The translations under genes were made by a program, and so were the position numbers. The notes beneath the pieces are model-generated. The model was given only the letters and a program-made list of their open reading frames with translations, was not told the origin of the DNA and ran no database searches. Shown here piece after piece: positions 14,301 through 26,300 of a stretch of 64,000 nt of DNA. Within the stretch, counting starts at the first letter, position 1. Each line of letters opens with the position of its first letter. Origin of the DNA: Micromussa lordhowensis (Eukaryota; Cnidaria; Anthozoa; Scleractinia; Lobophylliidae); the NCBI GenBank assembly GCA_964020085.1, contig OZ026599.1, positions 26,248,829 to 26,312,828 of the forward strand, written 5' to 3'.

Positions 14301-17300
14301 TATTCTGGTCAAACTCAATAAAAGAGTCTTTTAATTAAATTACCAGAAAGCAACAACAGCTTTATTTTGATGCTAAAACAGGCACAATATGTCTGTAAGA
14401 ACTGTGCTTACCTTTCTTTTCCTTTGCGTCTCTTCGTCTCTGGAAGATGGAAAACCTGCTTGGCCAATGTAAAGAGTGCAAAATAGTTAATGGTGCACTC
14501 ATCTTGCCAAGCCTTTTTAAAGGAACTAAGAGGAGCACTATCCTAAGCACGTCTTACAAACCTAACTTTATCTTTCCGTACTAAAACCTGCAATAAGCCA
14601 ATAGGAGGCCGTGTCCACTGTACAGATATGCTGCGATATCAACTCACTGACCTGATATGGTTAAGGAACAAATTGTCACTTGGTCGAATTTAGGTATGGT
14701 TAAGCCTAGTTGCCACTAGCGACATAACGACCATAATCATAATCATAAGCACGAACATAACGTTGTTATGTAGCTTATGTGGGAACGTCTAGAAACATAA
14801 TCATAGGCGCCCTTATGATCAACATAATCATAATCATAAGAAAATGATCGACTATTTTCTTATGATTATGATTATGTCTGTGACTATGACTATGTTGCTT
14901 TTCTTTGTAGTGGGAACGCAAAAATCATAACGACATAATGAGAAACATAATGACGCAACAGGGTCATTGTATTTTTGGCCAATGAAAGTCTAGGTCCAGC
15001 GCGGACGTTCCCACTAGAACATAAGGATTATGATTATGCTTATGCTTATGATCCTTATGTCGCTAGTGGGAACTAAGCTTAACTACCTGATGGCACCTTT
15101 TTGGTAGGCTTGTGCGACATATCAGGCTCATTTGGTCTCGCGGGGCTATTTTAGCTCGATTCCCCTCGCCAAAATAACACCCACGGATCCACCAAACTCG
15201 CTGGACATGTCGCCAAAGCGTATCAAAAAGGCACACTTAGGTATACACATTAATAATTTCATTTTACATATATGTGTTGCAGGTCAAAATGAAAATTCAG
15301 GTTAAAATGATACTCTTGTCTCTTAACACCAATTTATTCACGGATCATGAATAATTAGGGTTAGAAGAGAAAGGAAATTGAGAATCAAACTAGGTTAAAA
15401 TCATTTTAACTTGAATTGCATTTTGACCTGCAACATATGTGTTACCTTCAATTGGTGTTCCAGCAAAATCAGTCATTTTCTGAGGATTCAAGGTGACCAT
15501 GTGACCAGCAGTCAAGAAAAAAGCTCGCCTTTTCTGATGATTCTCGCGCGCGGCGTTCCGAGCTGCTTCACAGCTCTGCCTTGCACGGCCCTGGCTCTGT
15601 CGGCCTTCCTTCTTCACCTCAACCCGTTTGGGTTTCTGGTCTCCACTGGCCGAGTCAGTTGAGGTGGTGGCTTCACTTGCGTCGTCTCCAAATGAGGGTT
15701 GCACTTTCAAGAGGTGGTACTTGGTGGTGACCTCTTCGGAGTCGCTGTTACATAGCACTTCAACCACCTAGAGTGCAGTCACAACATGAACTAAGATATA
15801 CAGCGCAATCCCGATTTCGCGAACCCTCATTTTTTCGAACCTCCCGATAACTCGAACCAAAAGTCGTTCCCTCTCCTCAGTCAAACACTGTAATTTTACC
15901 CCCGACTTCTCGAACTCTCCGATTTCTCGAACCAATTTGCGTTTCCCCTGGAGGTTCGAGAAATCGGGATTCCACTGTATGTCCTATACACCGTCCACAC
16001 CAGCAAGTTAAAAAGGTTTAAAGTAAACAAAGGTGGTTTAAGTAAACAAAGTTAAAAATCAATGTGCACCCCACCACTAAACAAGGTAACTAAAACCTGT
16101 TTGACAAAAATATATTTGCAACGCGGATTGACCTTTTGATCTTTGTCTTCTCAAGCGTAATTGACAAATTAGAAAAAAAACTTAAACCTGATTTAGTGAA
16201 ACTGGCTTACGTGATGTGAATGTGGCATGATTAGAACTTCAAAGAGATGCCCGCAAATCATATCCACTACGAAAGTTTTTTCATAGTATTTAAATAACAT
16301 TCCAACAATGTTGTCGAATCGCTGTAACCGTAAGAAGCCTTAAATTATAAGGTAAATAAATCTACGTAATGTCGTATAATAAATGATAATAAATGATAAT
16401 AAATTCTCAAACATTAATAATTCATCAAGTTTAAACAAGGGATATCCGATCTTAATTAGCATAATGATTTTGACGATTTTATTTCTCCATTTTCTCCTTA
16501 GTTTTAGTTTTGATTGAGAAAATATATCAAACACTCAAGCCAGTGTTCATTTCAAACACCTCAAAGTTTCAGCTCTCTTGTCGGTGGTCAAACACGGTGT
16601 TTCGTATTTAATATATTACATCAAGACCTCTCTGTGCAACAATGACTTATTTTCACGAGGAATTAAGCAGCAAGCAGGGTTCTATCTGGGATTTATCGTT
16701 TGGGGGAGAAGTCCCGAGTGGCCGAAGGCCACGATCTTCCTAGGGGGTCCGGGGGCATGCACCCCCGGAAATTTTTTGAAATGAAAATGCGCTGAGACGC
16801 AATCTGGTGCATTTTGAGACACAATTTTGAGAAATGTCACAGTGGTATTTCATTTTTAGTCGTGATCACGTTCTGATCATTCCACAAATATTTATACATA
16901 CTCGTTGACTAGTTAGTACGTGAATAAGATAAATACTCCATGTTCCTTGTCATATAGTGTCCTTAGACAGGGAATATTTACTTCATGTGCACTGACCTCG
17001 TGGTGTCTGGATGATTTTTCCGATATAGTTACTTATATACTGTAATGATAACAATATTTTTTGAGGGGAAGCTTCTACCCCTCAAATACCCTCGATAGAA
17101 CCCTGGCAAGATCAAACATTAAAATTATCCGGGAACACAGGTCACAAACAAAAACAAACAACAGTACAGTGTACCTTTCCTCAAAACACCAACGCTTTTG
17201 GAAAACAACAACATGAGGCCAACAAGAACTGAAAATGTATACTCTTTTGGGTCATTCAGCGTAAAGTTCCTATTTCGGCTTTAGAAAAGGGAAAAAAAAA

Positions 17301-20300
17301 CTCAAAATTCATTTAATCAAGAATCTACCCCAATGTTCTTAACTCTCTGTACGCAGTAATCTATAAACGACAAGACTCGTGCTAAAGGAAATTCTGTTTA
17401 CCACGAATAAATGCTACTGTTTTGGAAACTGAAACATAACTACAAAATTTTCTTGAAAGTGAAAAGCGAAAAACACGTTTTTGATTTTGTTTTTCGAAAA
17501 AAAAAAAAAGGAAAATGAAAGTAAAGTAGTCAGTTTTTTGTTTCAATTTCGAACTGCAGTTTCACAAAATTACTCGAAGATGAATGGATTTCTGATCAGT
17601 TCACCAAATTGTGTTTGATTCAAACTAATACTCCTGTATCGTGTTTGTGAATCACTTTTAACAAGGTTTTCATGTAACCTTCTCTGTTTAAAACGAAAGC
17701 TTTTGTGACTTATAAAAACGGTATAACCTATAGCCCGGTAAATAACAAACTTGTGAATACTGACCAAACAGTACGATGGATGGCGTCGGAACTGGATGTA
17801 CAGTCTGTGTTTGCTGAGCTGGGATAACTTGTGATCGGCCAAGTTGACAACTGGCAATGACAGTGAGGCTACAACAGGCAGTTGGACAGTGGACTTCAGA
17901 TATCTCTTTACATACAACTGGCACCTGTTCAGACAAAGACGAAAACAAGCTGCACTGTGGTTAACTCTAACCCAGGATTAGAAGTTAACCGCAGTATCCA
18001 TTGTATAAAAATGTTTTTCACTTCTTATGTTTTGTGTAGTTTAAGATTTTTCAAATTCAAACCTGAAGGATAATCAGTATAAACAGGAAACCTCACCCCA
18101 TTTTTCCAAATTTGAACGAAAATCAAAATTCTCGCTAATCCAGGGTTAGCTTAATCAGGCTTTGAACAACCCGGGCCAAGGGTTTCATCAAGGGCCAGGC
18201 ACTGGGCAAATTGGCCGGCTGTGATGATGATTTTGCCTGGCTGGTTTGACCATCTAAAAGAAAGTTTTTTCCTATAAAGAAGTTCAGCTCAAATAGTTTT
18301 GCCCACCTGTGAAAACCAGTTACCCTCCAGCTGAAAACGTTCATGAAACCCCTGCTGCACCATAATTATAGCAGCTATGTCTTTATTTTTCACAGCCTTT
18401 TTGAGTCGAAAAGAAAAAGGGCCTCTTAATTACTGCACTTGGAGAAATTTTGAACTTGAAGGTACATGTGAATTTCATACCTTGCATCTCTTAACAGAGT
18501 AAGAAACTGATCCAGGTTAGAGTTCAGTGTGTTTTCCAGTTCTGAACAAACTGTATTTTCTGCAAAGAAAGAAAATTTGCCACCATTTGAATACCAAGTT
18601 ACTAGATATCGCTATGTGCGCAACGCAATTTTCATCTTGTAACAATAATATCAGTCATAAAAAAACATATAGAACTTGTACAGGAGGAAAAACAAAAACC
18701 AAACTTTAAACATACCTTCACCATTGCCCAATGACACCTGGAAAATGCCATTCCTTTTACCAACTGTGATGATTATGATCTCTGCAGGGGTGGGGTCGGG
18801 TGATACTTGAATCGCAAGACTTGGACAAAAGTCGTCTATTGTAACTGAATATTACATGCACAGAATGTTAAAATAACAGAAAAACATTTTTGGGACTAAC
18901 AGACGCTGTGATACACATTCCATGCAAGATCACAGTTTCATCAACTTAATAGATATTTGAGGAATCTATAAGAATCTATAAGCGCCTGAAAATACCTTTT
19001 GACTTCAAAGAGGAATCCTGAGTTAAAGTCTGCAACAATTCCTTTAATAAAAACAACATAATCATTGCAGATATATTTAAAAGATCCTACAGGGTACATA
19101 GAGCATTTATTAATTATGCATTTCTTAATGCGTGTATAACAACATAATCGTAGTCTCCAGACGTGACCAAGGAAGTTGGCAAAGAACTGTATTATCATCA
19201 TTTCAGTAATAATTACAAAAGGCCATTTTTGTAAACTTGTATTCAAAATTTTAAAACCCAAGAGCAGAAGAATGTAGTAATTCAACTACAAGGTTTAGGA
19301 CTATGTGTAGGTTATTGGCTGTATAGAACAGATTTAATGTTTTATTTGCATTTTTATTATTGCACTCTACAAAATAATGAATTATAATTGTAGTTTATAT
19401 GACTCCCAGTGGGGGGCACCAAATTATGGTTACAATCATTTAATTGTGGTAAAGATGAAGAGGTTCTTAGTAGGAAAAAAGCGGCTGACTAAGCTTTTTT
19501 TTTATGATAGAAGAAAGTGTCCATTAGAATGCAGAAGCTTAGAAATTACAGCATGTTGTAAGAGCCTATAATGGTGTCACAAAATAGGAGTTGGTGACAA
19601 CTAAGATCTTCACAGTTGACAAGAAAAACAAATGCAATCATGTAAAGGACAAGAAAGAAAACGTAACACTGTTTTTAAGCACATTTTCCCCCTTGTTTGC
19701 TTTCCGGTACCTTTAGCTTGATGTTAGACTGAGCCTTAATGGTGCGTGTTAAAAGTTTCTCGATGTAGAGATCACCAGGCTGGTAAAGAGAAACAGTACA
19801 CAAATGAGATTAAAAAGCACCAATAAAGCTACTGAAATTCGTCTCAGAATGTCTTTCAATTGAAACTAAAAATTAAAACAGAAAGCTGCCACTTTTTCCC
19901 CTTTTCTCCTTCTACATTTTAAATATACATTAATTTAAATTACAGTGCGACTACTCTAACCAAGGCCACCCAACAAAGTTTTCTACAAATTTAACGAATG
20001 AAAATCGTGGAGGTTTACAATAGTTTTTTTTAATAAATTATCCAAAATGACCACAAATATGTTGCCTTTGAGATGTACAGCTTGATTACAAAGTTTATTT
20101 GCAGGAAAACTACTATTAACCTCCACAATTTTTATTTGATAAATTTGTGGAACTTTTTGTCGGGTAGCCTTGGTTGGAGTAGTCGCACTGTAATGGTGAA
20201 TATCTGCTTGTCACTAGACATTAACAAAGTCTGTTTTCCATTTGCTCTCATCTTGGGGCTTTGTCGCTCTAAAGTAGTTGACTTCTGGCAAATCAAGCTT

Positions 20301-23300
20301 GTCTTGTCTTGTCCAGGAAAGAGTGAAAATATAACAGTCATATAGTCGCTTAATATTAAGGAAAGTAGCATAAGCCTTCTTGTTGGCTACAGTCACACAT
20401 AGTACAAACATAGCACAGCTCTTGTAATACAATATAACTTAGTGATATTACTTACAGCTACTTTAGAGATGCTTTCCAGAGTGCACTCATAAGGGAGGAG
20501 TGGGGAGTGCTGAACACAAAGGCAAGTTGGATTCTCAGTGGCATCTCCACAGATTGTTATTTTATGAGCTGTGGAAAAATGAAAAAGGTTTCAGTTAGTT
20601 TGTAACTTGTTACCCATGAACCAGGTAAAAGAAACAGTTAAACAATGAAAAAAACAAACAAACAAACAAAAGCACACAAAAACAACAACAACAAATTGCT
20701 CTATCTATAAGTAACTTTAAAACTAATTACTAACTTGACTAGACTACATTAACTGGTAGTTCTTCTTTTGCTTAGTTCGCCATGCATGACACAAAAGAAA
20801 AACAAAAGAAAAAAATTATAGGGCAAGTGCAAACCTTTTTTCCTCATGGGTTTTTTATGGCCATGCTCAATGGACTAAGTGAAGGAATGACTACTTGTAC
20901 ATAGTCTTCTTAGAAATAGTAATGATATTCTACATGATTAAAAATTTGAGTGAGTGAGTCTTGCCTGTTTGCTGTCCTTGCTGCGGTACAGCACTCCTTT
21001 TCCTATTACGCAAAGAAACAAGAAGAGCAAAAAGCACATGTATGTATGTGTATATAGCGTAGGCTCCTAACTAAATTGGCCGCTGAATAAAACACCGGAC
21101 ACTGAATAAACCACCAATTACTAAAACAGACTGTCAAGAAAAGAAAAAGATGCAAAAAGTAGAGAAAGAAAAAATTGTAACCCTCCTGAAGACATTCCTC
21201 GATATCTCCTGAGAATAGTTATAAGGAGCTATAAAGGAATGTCTGAGGACTAAAATTATTAGCAATCCTTTTAGAGGAGAATCAAGGAAACAATTAAGAG
21301 GGAGCCCTTCAAGGATTTTTCATTTTTTGTTAAGCTGCTCTCGCTTACCCTCCTAGCCCCAGTTTTCTGAAAGAATGGATAATGCTTATTAAATAGTTAT
21401 TGTGCAGTTCCAATTGAGTGTCATAAAACCAAGCCAAATACTTGATAAATACATCTCAATAATATGGAGAGCCATTTGTGCCAAAATTACAAATGGCTAG
21501 CGTAAATCTACAATCGTTAGTGCAGAATTACCAATCGTTGGTGTTAATCCACAATCGTTAGTGCAGAATTACAAATGGATAGCGTAAACTCTACAATCGT
21601 TCGTGCAGAATTACCAATCGTTGGTGTTAACCACAATCGTTAGTGCAGAATTACAAATGGATAGCGTAAACTCTACAATCGTTCGTGCAGAATTACCAAT
21701 CGTTGGTGTTAATCTTCAATCGTTAGTGCAGAATTACAAATGGATAGCGTAAATCTACAATCGTTAGTGCAGAATTACCAATCGTTGGTGTTAATCCACA
21801 ATCGTTAGTGCAGAATTACAAATGGATAGCGTAAATCTACAATCGTTAGTGCAGAATTACCAATCGTTGGTGTTAATCCACAATCGTTAGTGCAGAATTA
21901 CAAATGGATAGCGTAAACTCTACAATCGTTCGTGCAGAATTACCAATCGTTGGTGTTAATCCACAATCGTTAGTGCAGAATTACAAATGGATAGCGTAAA
22001 CTCTACAATCGTTCGTGCAGAATTACCAATCGTTGGTGTTAATCTTCAATCGTTAGTGCAGAATTACAAATGCCAAGTGTAAATCTGCAATCGTTGGTGC
22101 AGAATTACGAATCGTCGATGTTACAACGCTACCCTTCAATCGCTAGTGCTAATATCGATTAATTATCGACTCGCAATCTTTGGCAACCAATCAAAACTTG
22201 TAAAAGAACCGGTCAGTAAAAATATGGACTGCCGACTACGGACTACGGACTACGGACTGGGTATAAAACACGGAGTCAGGTATAAAACGCGGACTAAGCA
22301 TTACGGACTAGGTGTAAAATACGGACCGAGCATAACAGACTCGGCATAAAACACGAAGAAAGGTTCTGCATTGAATAAATTCTCGCACTAACGTTTTCAT
22401 AAATAGTAGCTACTTGTAATTATAAAAGTCTCATTTCCCGAAAGTGTCCGCTCATACAGGTTCCTCCATACTCGATTGCCGAGAAAAAAAAAATAGAAGA
22501 CACTGAAAGTCACAGAATTGACGAGCTGTATGAATTTTCGAATGATCCAAGCGATGATTAAATGTTTTGAAAGATCAACAGTCGAGAGATTTGAGGAGAA
22601 TTCGAACGACATCTGTTTATTCATACGATAATGTAATTCGTTATTACATAAATACGGCCATAATGAGGAACAAAAAGTTGATAAATAGAAGAAACGACAT
22701 TACACAAGGATGGCAGTTCTGCACTCCTTGATATCGCCTTGGAAAAGGAAGGGGAAAAAGGAAAAAAACAGTTCTTCCAGTACGGGCTATTCAGATTTGG
22801 TCACCCACACAAGCACTATCCCCGTTGAACAGGGCTTAACTTTGCTGTTCGGACCAAACACGTTCCTGTACTTGTGGTGTAGTGACTCCACGGTGAACCC
22901 ATTGTTTTAAATTTCTAAGATGAGAAAAGGTATGAAAAAAAGATATGTGGTACTGCATGGCTGGGAAAGTAGAGAACAAAAAAATTACAGCAATGTGAAA
23001 ATGAGAACAATTACTTTGTTTTGTGATCGGACAAGCTAGCGGCACTTTCGAAATAATTGCCTCGGTCTCTGGGACAAAGATAACTCGGTCTCACGGACCG
23101 ATAACTTTGTGAATGTGAATGTTTTCAACGGCGTTACATCTCCTCATGTACTCTCTTACCGGGAATCGAAACTTTGCAAGAAAAGAAGAATTAATATTTG
23201 AAACTATATATCGCATCCCTCACCTCCAATGCCGGCCATCTTGGGTGACGGCACATGCGCAATTACCATTCTCTTGATGCAATTATTATAAGGAAAGTGC

Positions 23301-26300
23301 CGCTTCTCCGATCACTAAAGCAAGAGAGTACATGCAGTATCACATATCTTTTTTTCGTACCTTTTCTCATCTTAGAAATTAGGTTCACCGTGGAGTCACT
23401 ACACCACAAGTACAGCAACGTGTTTGGTCCGAACAGCAAAGTTAAGCCCTGTTCAACGGGGATAGTGCTTGGGTGGGTGACCAAATCTGAATAGCCCGTA
23501 TTGGAAGAACTGTTTTTTTCCTTTTTCCCCTTCCTTTTCCAAGGTGATATCAAGGAGTGCAGAACTGCCATCCTTGTGTAATGTCGTTTCTTCTATTTAT
23601 CAACTTTTTGTTCCTCATTATGGCCGTATTTATGTGTATTTATTTAATAACGAATTACATTATCGTATGAATAAACAGATGTCGTTCGAATTCTCCTCAA
23701 ATCTCTCGACTGTTGATCTTTCAAAACATTTAATCATCGCTTGGATCATTCGAAAATTCATACAGCTCGTCAATTCTGTGACTTTCAGTGTCTTCTATTT
23801 TTTTTCTCGGCAATCGAGTATGGAGGAACCTGTATGAGCGGACACTTTCGGGAAATGAGACTTTTATAATTACAAGTAGCTTCTATTTATGAAAACGTTA
23901 GTGCGAGAATTTATTCAATGCAGAACCTTTCTTCGTGTTTTATGCCGAGTCTGTTATGCTCGGTCCGTATTTTACACCTAGTCCGTAATGCTTAGTCCGC
24001 GTTTTATACCTGACTCCGTGTTTTATACCCAGTCCGTAGTCCGTAGTCCGTAGTCCGTAGTCGGCAGTCCATATTTTTACTGACCGGTTCTTTTACAAGT
24101 TTTGATTGGTTGCCAAAGATTGCGAGTCGATAATTAATCGATATTAGCACTAGCGATTGAAGGGTAGCGTTGTAACACATCGACGATTCGTAATTCTGCA
24201 CCAATGATTGTAGATTTACACTTGGCATTTGTAATTCTGCACTAACGATTGAAGATTAACACCAACGATTGGTAATTCTGCACGAACGATTGTAGAGTTT
24301 ACGCTATCCATTTGTAATTCTGCACTAACGATTGTGGATTAACACCAACGATTGGTAATTCTGCACGAACGATTGTAGAGTTTACGCTATCCATTTGTAA
24401 TTCTGCACTAACGATTGTGGATTAACACCAACGATTGGTAATTCTGCACTAACGATTGTAGATTTACGCTATCCATTTGTAATTCTGCACTAACGATTGT
24501 GGATTAACACCAACGATTGGTAATTCTGCACGAACGATTGTAGATTTACGCTAGCCATTTGTAATTTTGGCACAAATGGCTCTCCATACAATAACCAATC
24601 TAAAACCGTAGTAAAACCAAAACCAACTGCATAACTATTTTCGACACTCGACCAAAAACCCCTCTAGTGATAGTGTTTTTGTTTTATTACTACTATATGT
24701 TACTAATTTATATATATAAACAGAACGAAGGAAAATATCAAGTTGTACCAGGGGTAGAATCAAACTACAACACATGATTGTACGTAAACACATGCAGAAT
24801 CAATTGGGTTCACTCAGATAATAAACAATAATTGGATGAGGCTGATAACACTTAGTGAGACCTTGATTATTCCGGATATCACAAAACCTGAATCTAATAA
24901 TTGTCTTGTTATACATTGTTTTAAAGAAAATAAGGAGAAACGCATTATGCTGAAGAAGCAATTTGACCATCCATGCCACATCGCCTGTGAACTTTACATT
25001 GCTCTTGGAAATCATGCAATGCGTGCACAGCCTACAGATTATTCACTAATCTGCTAGCAGATTAGAGAATAATCTGTAGGTTGGGCTGTTTCCCAGAATT
25101 AACTGTAGGCCAATGAGAAGATAGATGGTGACTACAATGTATATTATTTATTATCACCTCCAATATGAAATAACAAGCTTCTTCCCAACTGCATACTCCT
25201 CAATACGAACATTGTCTCCCCATCGTTCAGTTATCAACTGTTTAGCCTGAAATGTTGACAAGTGTTTCAACATGCAGTAATTAAAAGTACCATTGATACA
25301 ATGATGATAAATGACTCTCAATTATAATTAATTACTACAGCAAAGGCAAGTTTTTTTCGTAGCAAAATTATTGGACAACAAATACAATTTAATTTGCAAA
25401 TACAAAGGTCTATACTGCACAACTAGTTTCCAGAAAAAATAAATACATGTATGTAATTATTTTGTTTACCCATGGAGCACCAAGGAGTTCACATTGGAAT
25501 TTGGAAATATTGGTTTCTGAGGAGAGGGGAAACCGGAGTACAGGTCTGGAGAAAAACCTCATGGAGCAGATAAGAGAGCTAAACTCAACAAACTCAACCC
25601 ACATACATTGTACAGTGCTTTCAATAGGACCCGGCACCTGCCGGAGCTCCAGTGGTCATTCCGGTGAAAGTCACCGGGGTTTATATTTAACTTTTAAAAA
25701 TTCTCCAGAGAGAAATTCTCCTGGGCTTCGCATATTACTCCAAGGGTTGCTGTTTCGAGATAGCCACCTACTTATTGAAATCTTATTGAAAGCACTGACA
25801 TATGACACTGGGTCTGAGAATCAAACCCGAGACACATTGGTGGGAGGCGAGTGCTCTCACCACTGCACTATCCCTGCTCCCCTACAAAACGTTAGTAGCA
25901 TTACTAATGCCCAATGTTACATACATTAATGGCCACTTTAGATTGCAACATTACAATAGCAAAAATATTGCAACTGACCTGAAAGTGAAGAACTTGCAAC
26001 TGAAGAGAAAGACAAAATGAATCTGCAAACACTGTTAAGGAATTGTATGAAGAAAGAAAATTGACAGTGATTCGTAGCAAAAGATATCTAATTTAAGTTC
26101 TTATTCCCAAAATGGACAACCAAAGAAACCTATCTATTGTTGTATGGGTGTACAATGTACACTTTAGGTAGACATACATGTCTACCTGTACCTCTGTACA
26201 TGTACAGGTGCTGTAGTTGTGCGATGTAAATCAAATAAAAAAAATCACCCATGGCAAAAACATCAATAAATAATATATACATGTACATGCAAGTACTTGA

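Larger units (their letters stand above)
21463..24588. mobile_element. 3.1-kb foldback element
   Basis: Ends TATGGAGAGCCATTTGTGCC are inverted at 21463 and 24588 and flanked by CAATAA on both sides (21457-21462, 24589-24594). Each arm has an outer tandem array, a stretch with GGACTACGGAC repeats, then unique sequence and a 5S-rRNA-like segment; arms remain complementary inward to about 22965 and 23325. The central 300 or so bases are not palindromic. No credible transposase ORF. It fills most of MED14 intron 12 (21003-25157). Confidence 0.9.

Noticed and set aside
21495..22130. CRISPR-like array
   Set aside because: Repeats are direct tandem units without unique spacers, in an animal intron, mirrored in the other arm of a foldback.
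22710..22910. ORF in the foldback left arm and its mirror at 23263-23571
   Set aside because: The two ORFs read the same inverted repeat; they arise from the 5S-like segment and show no transposase motif.
23383..23511. Functional 5S rRNA gene
   Set aside because: Only the internal promoter region matches; the 5' third is unrelated and the copy lies in a mobile foldback arm.
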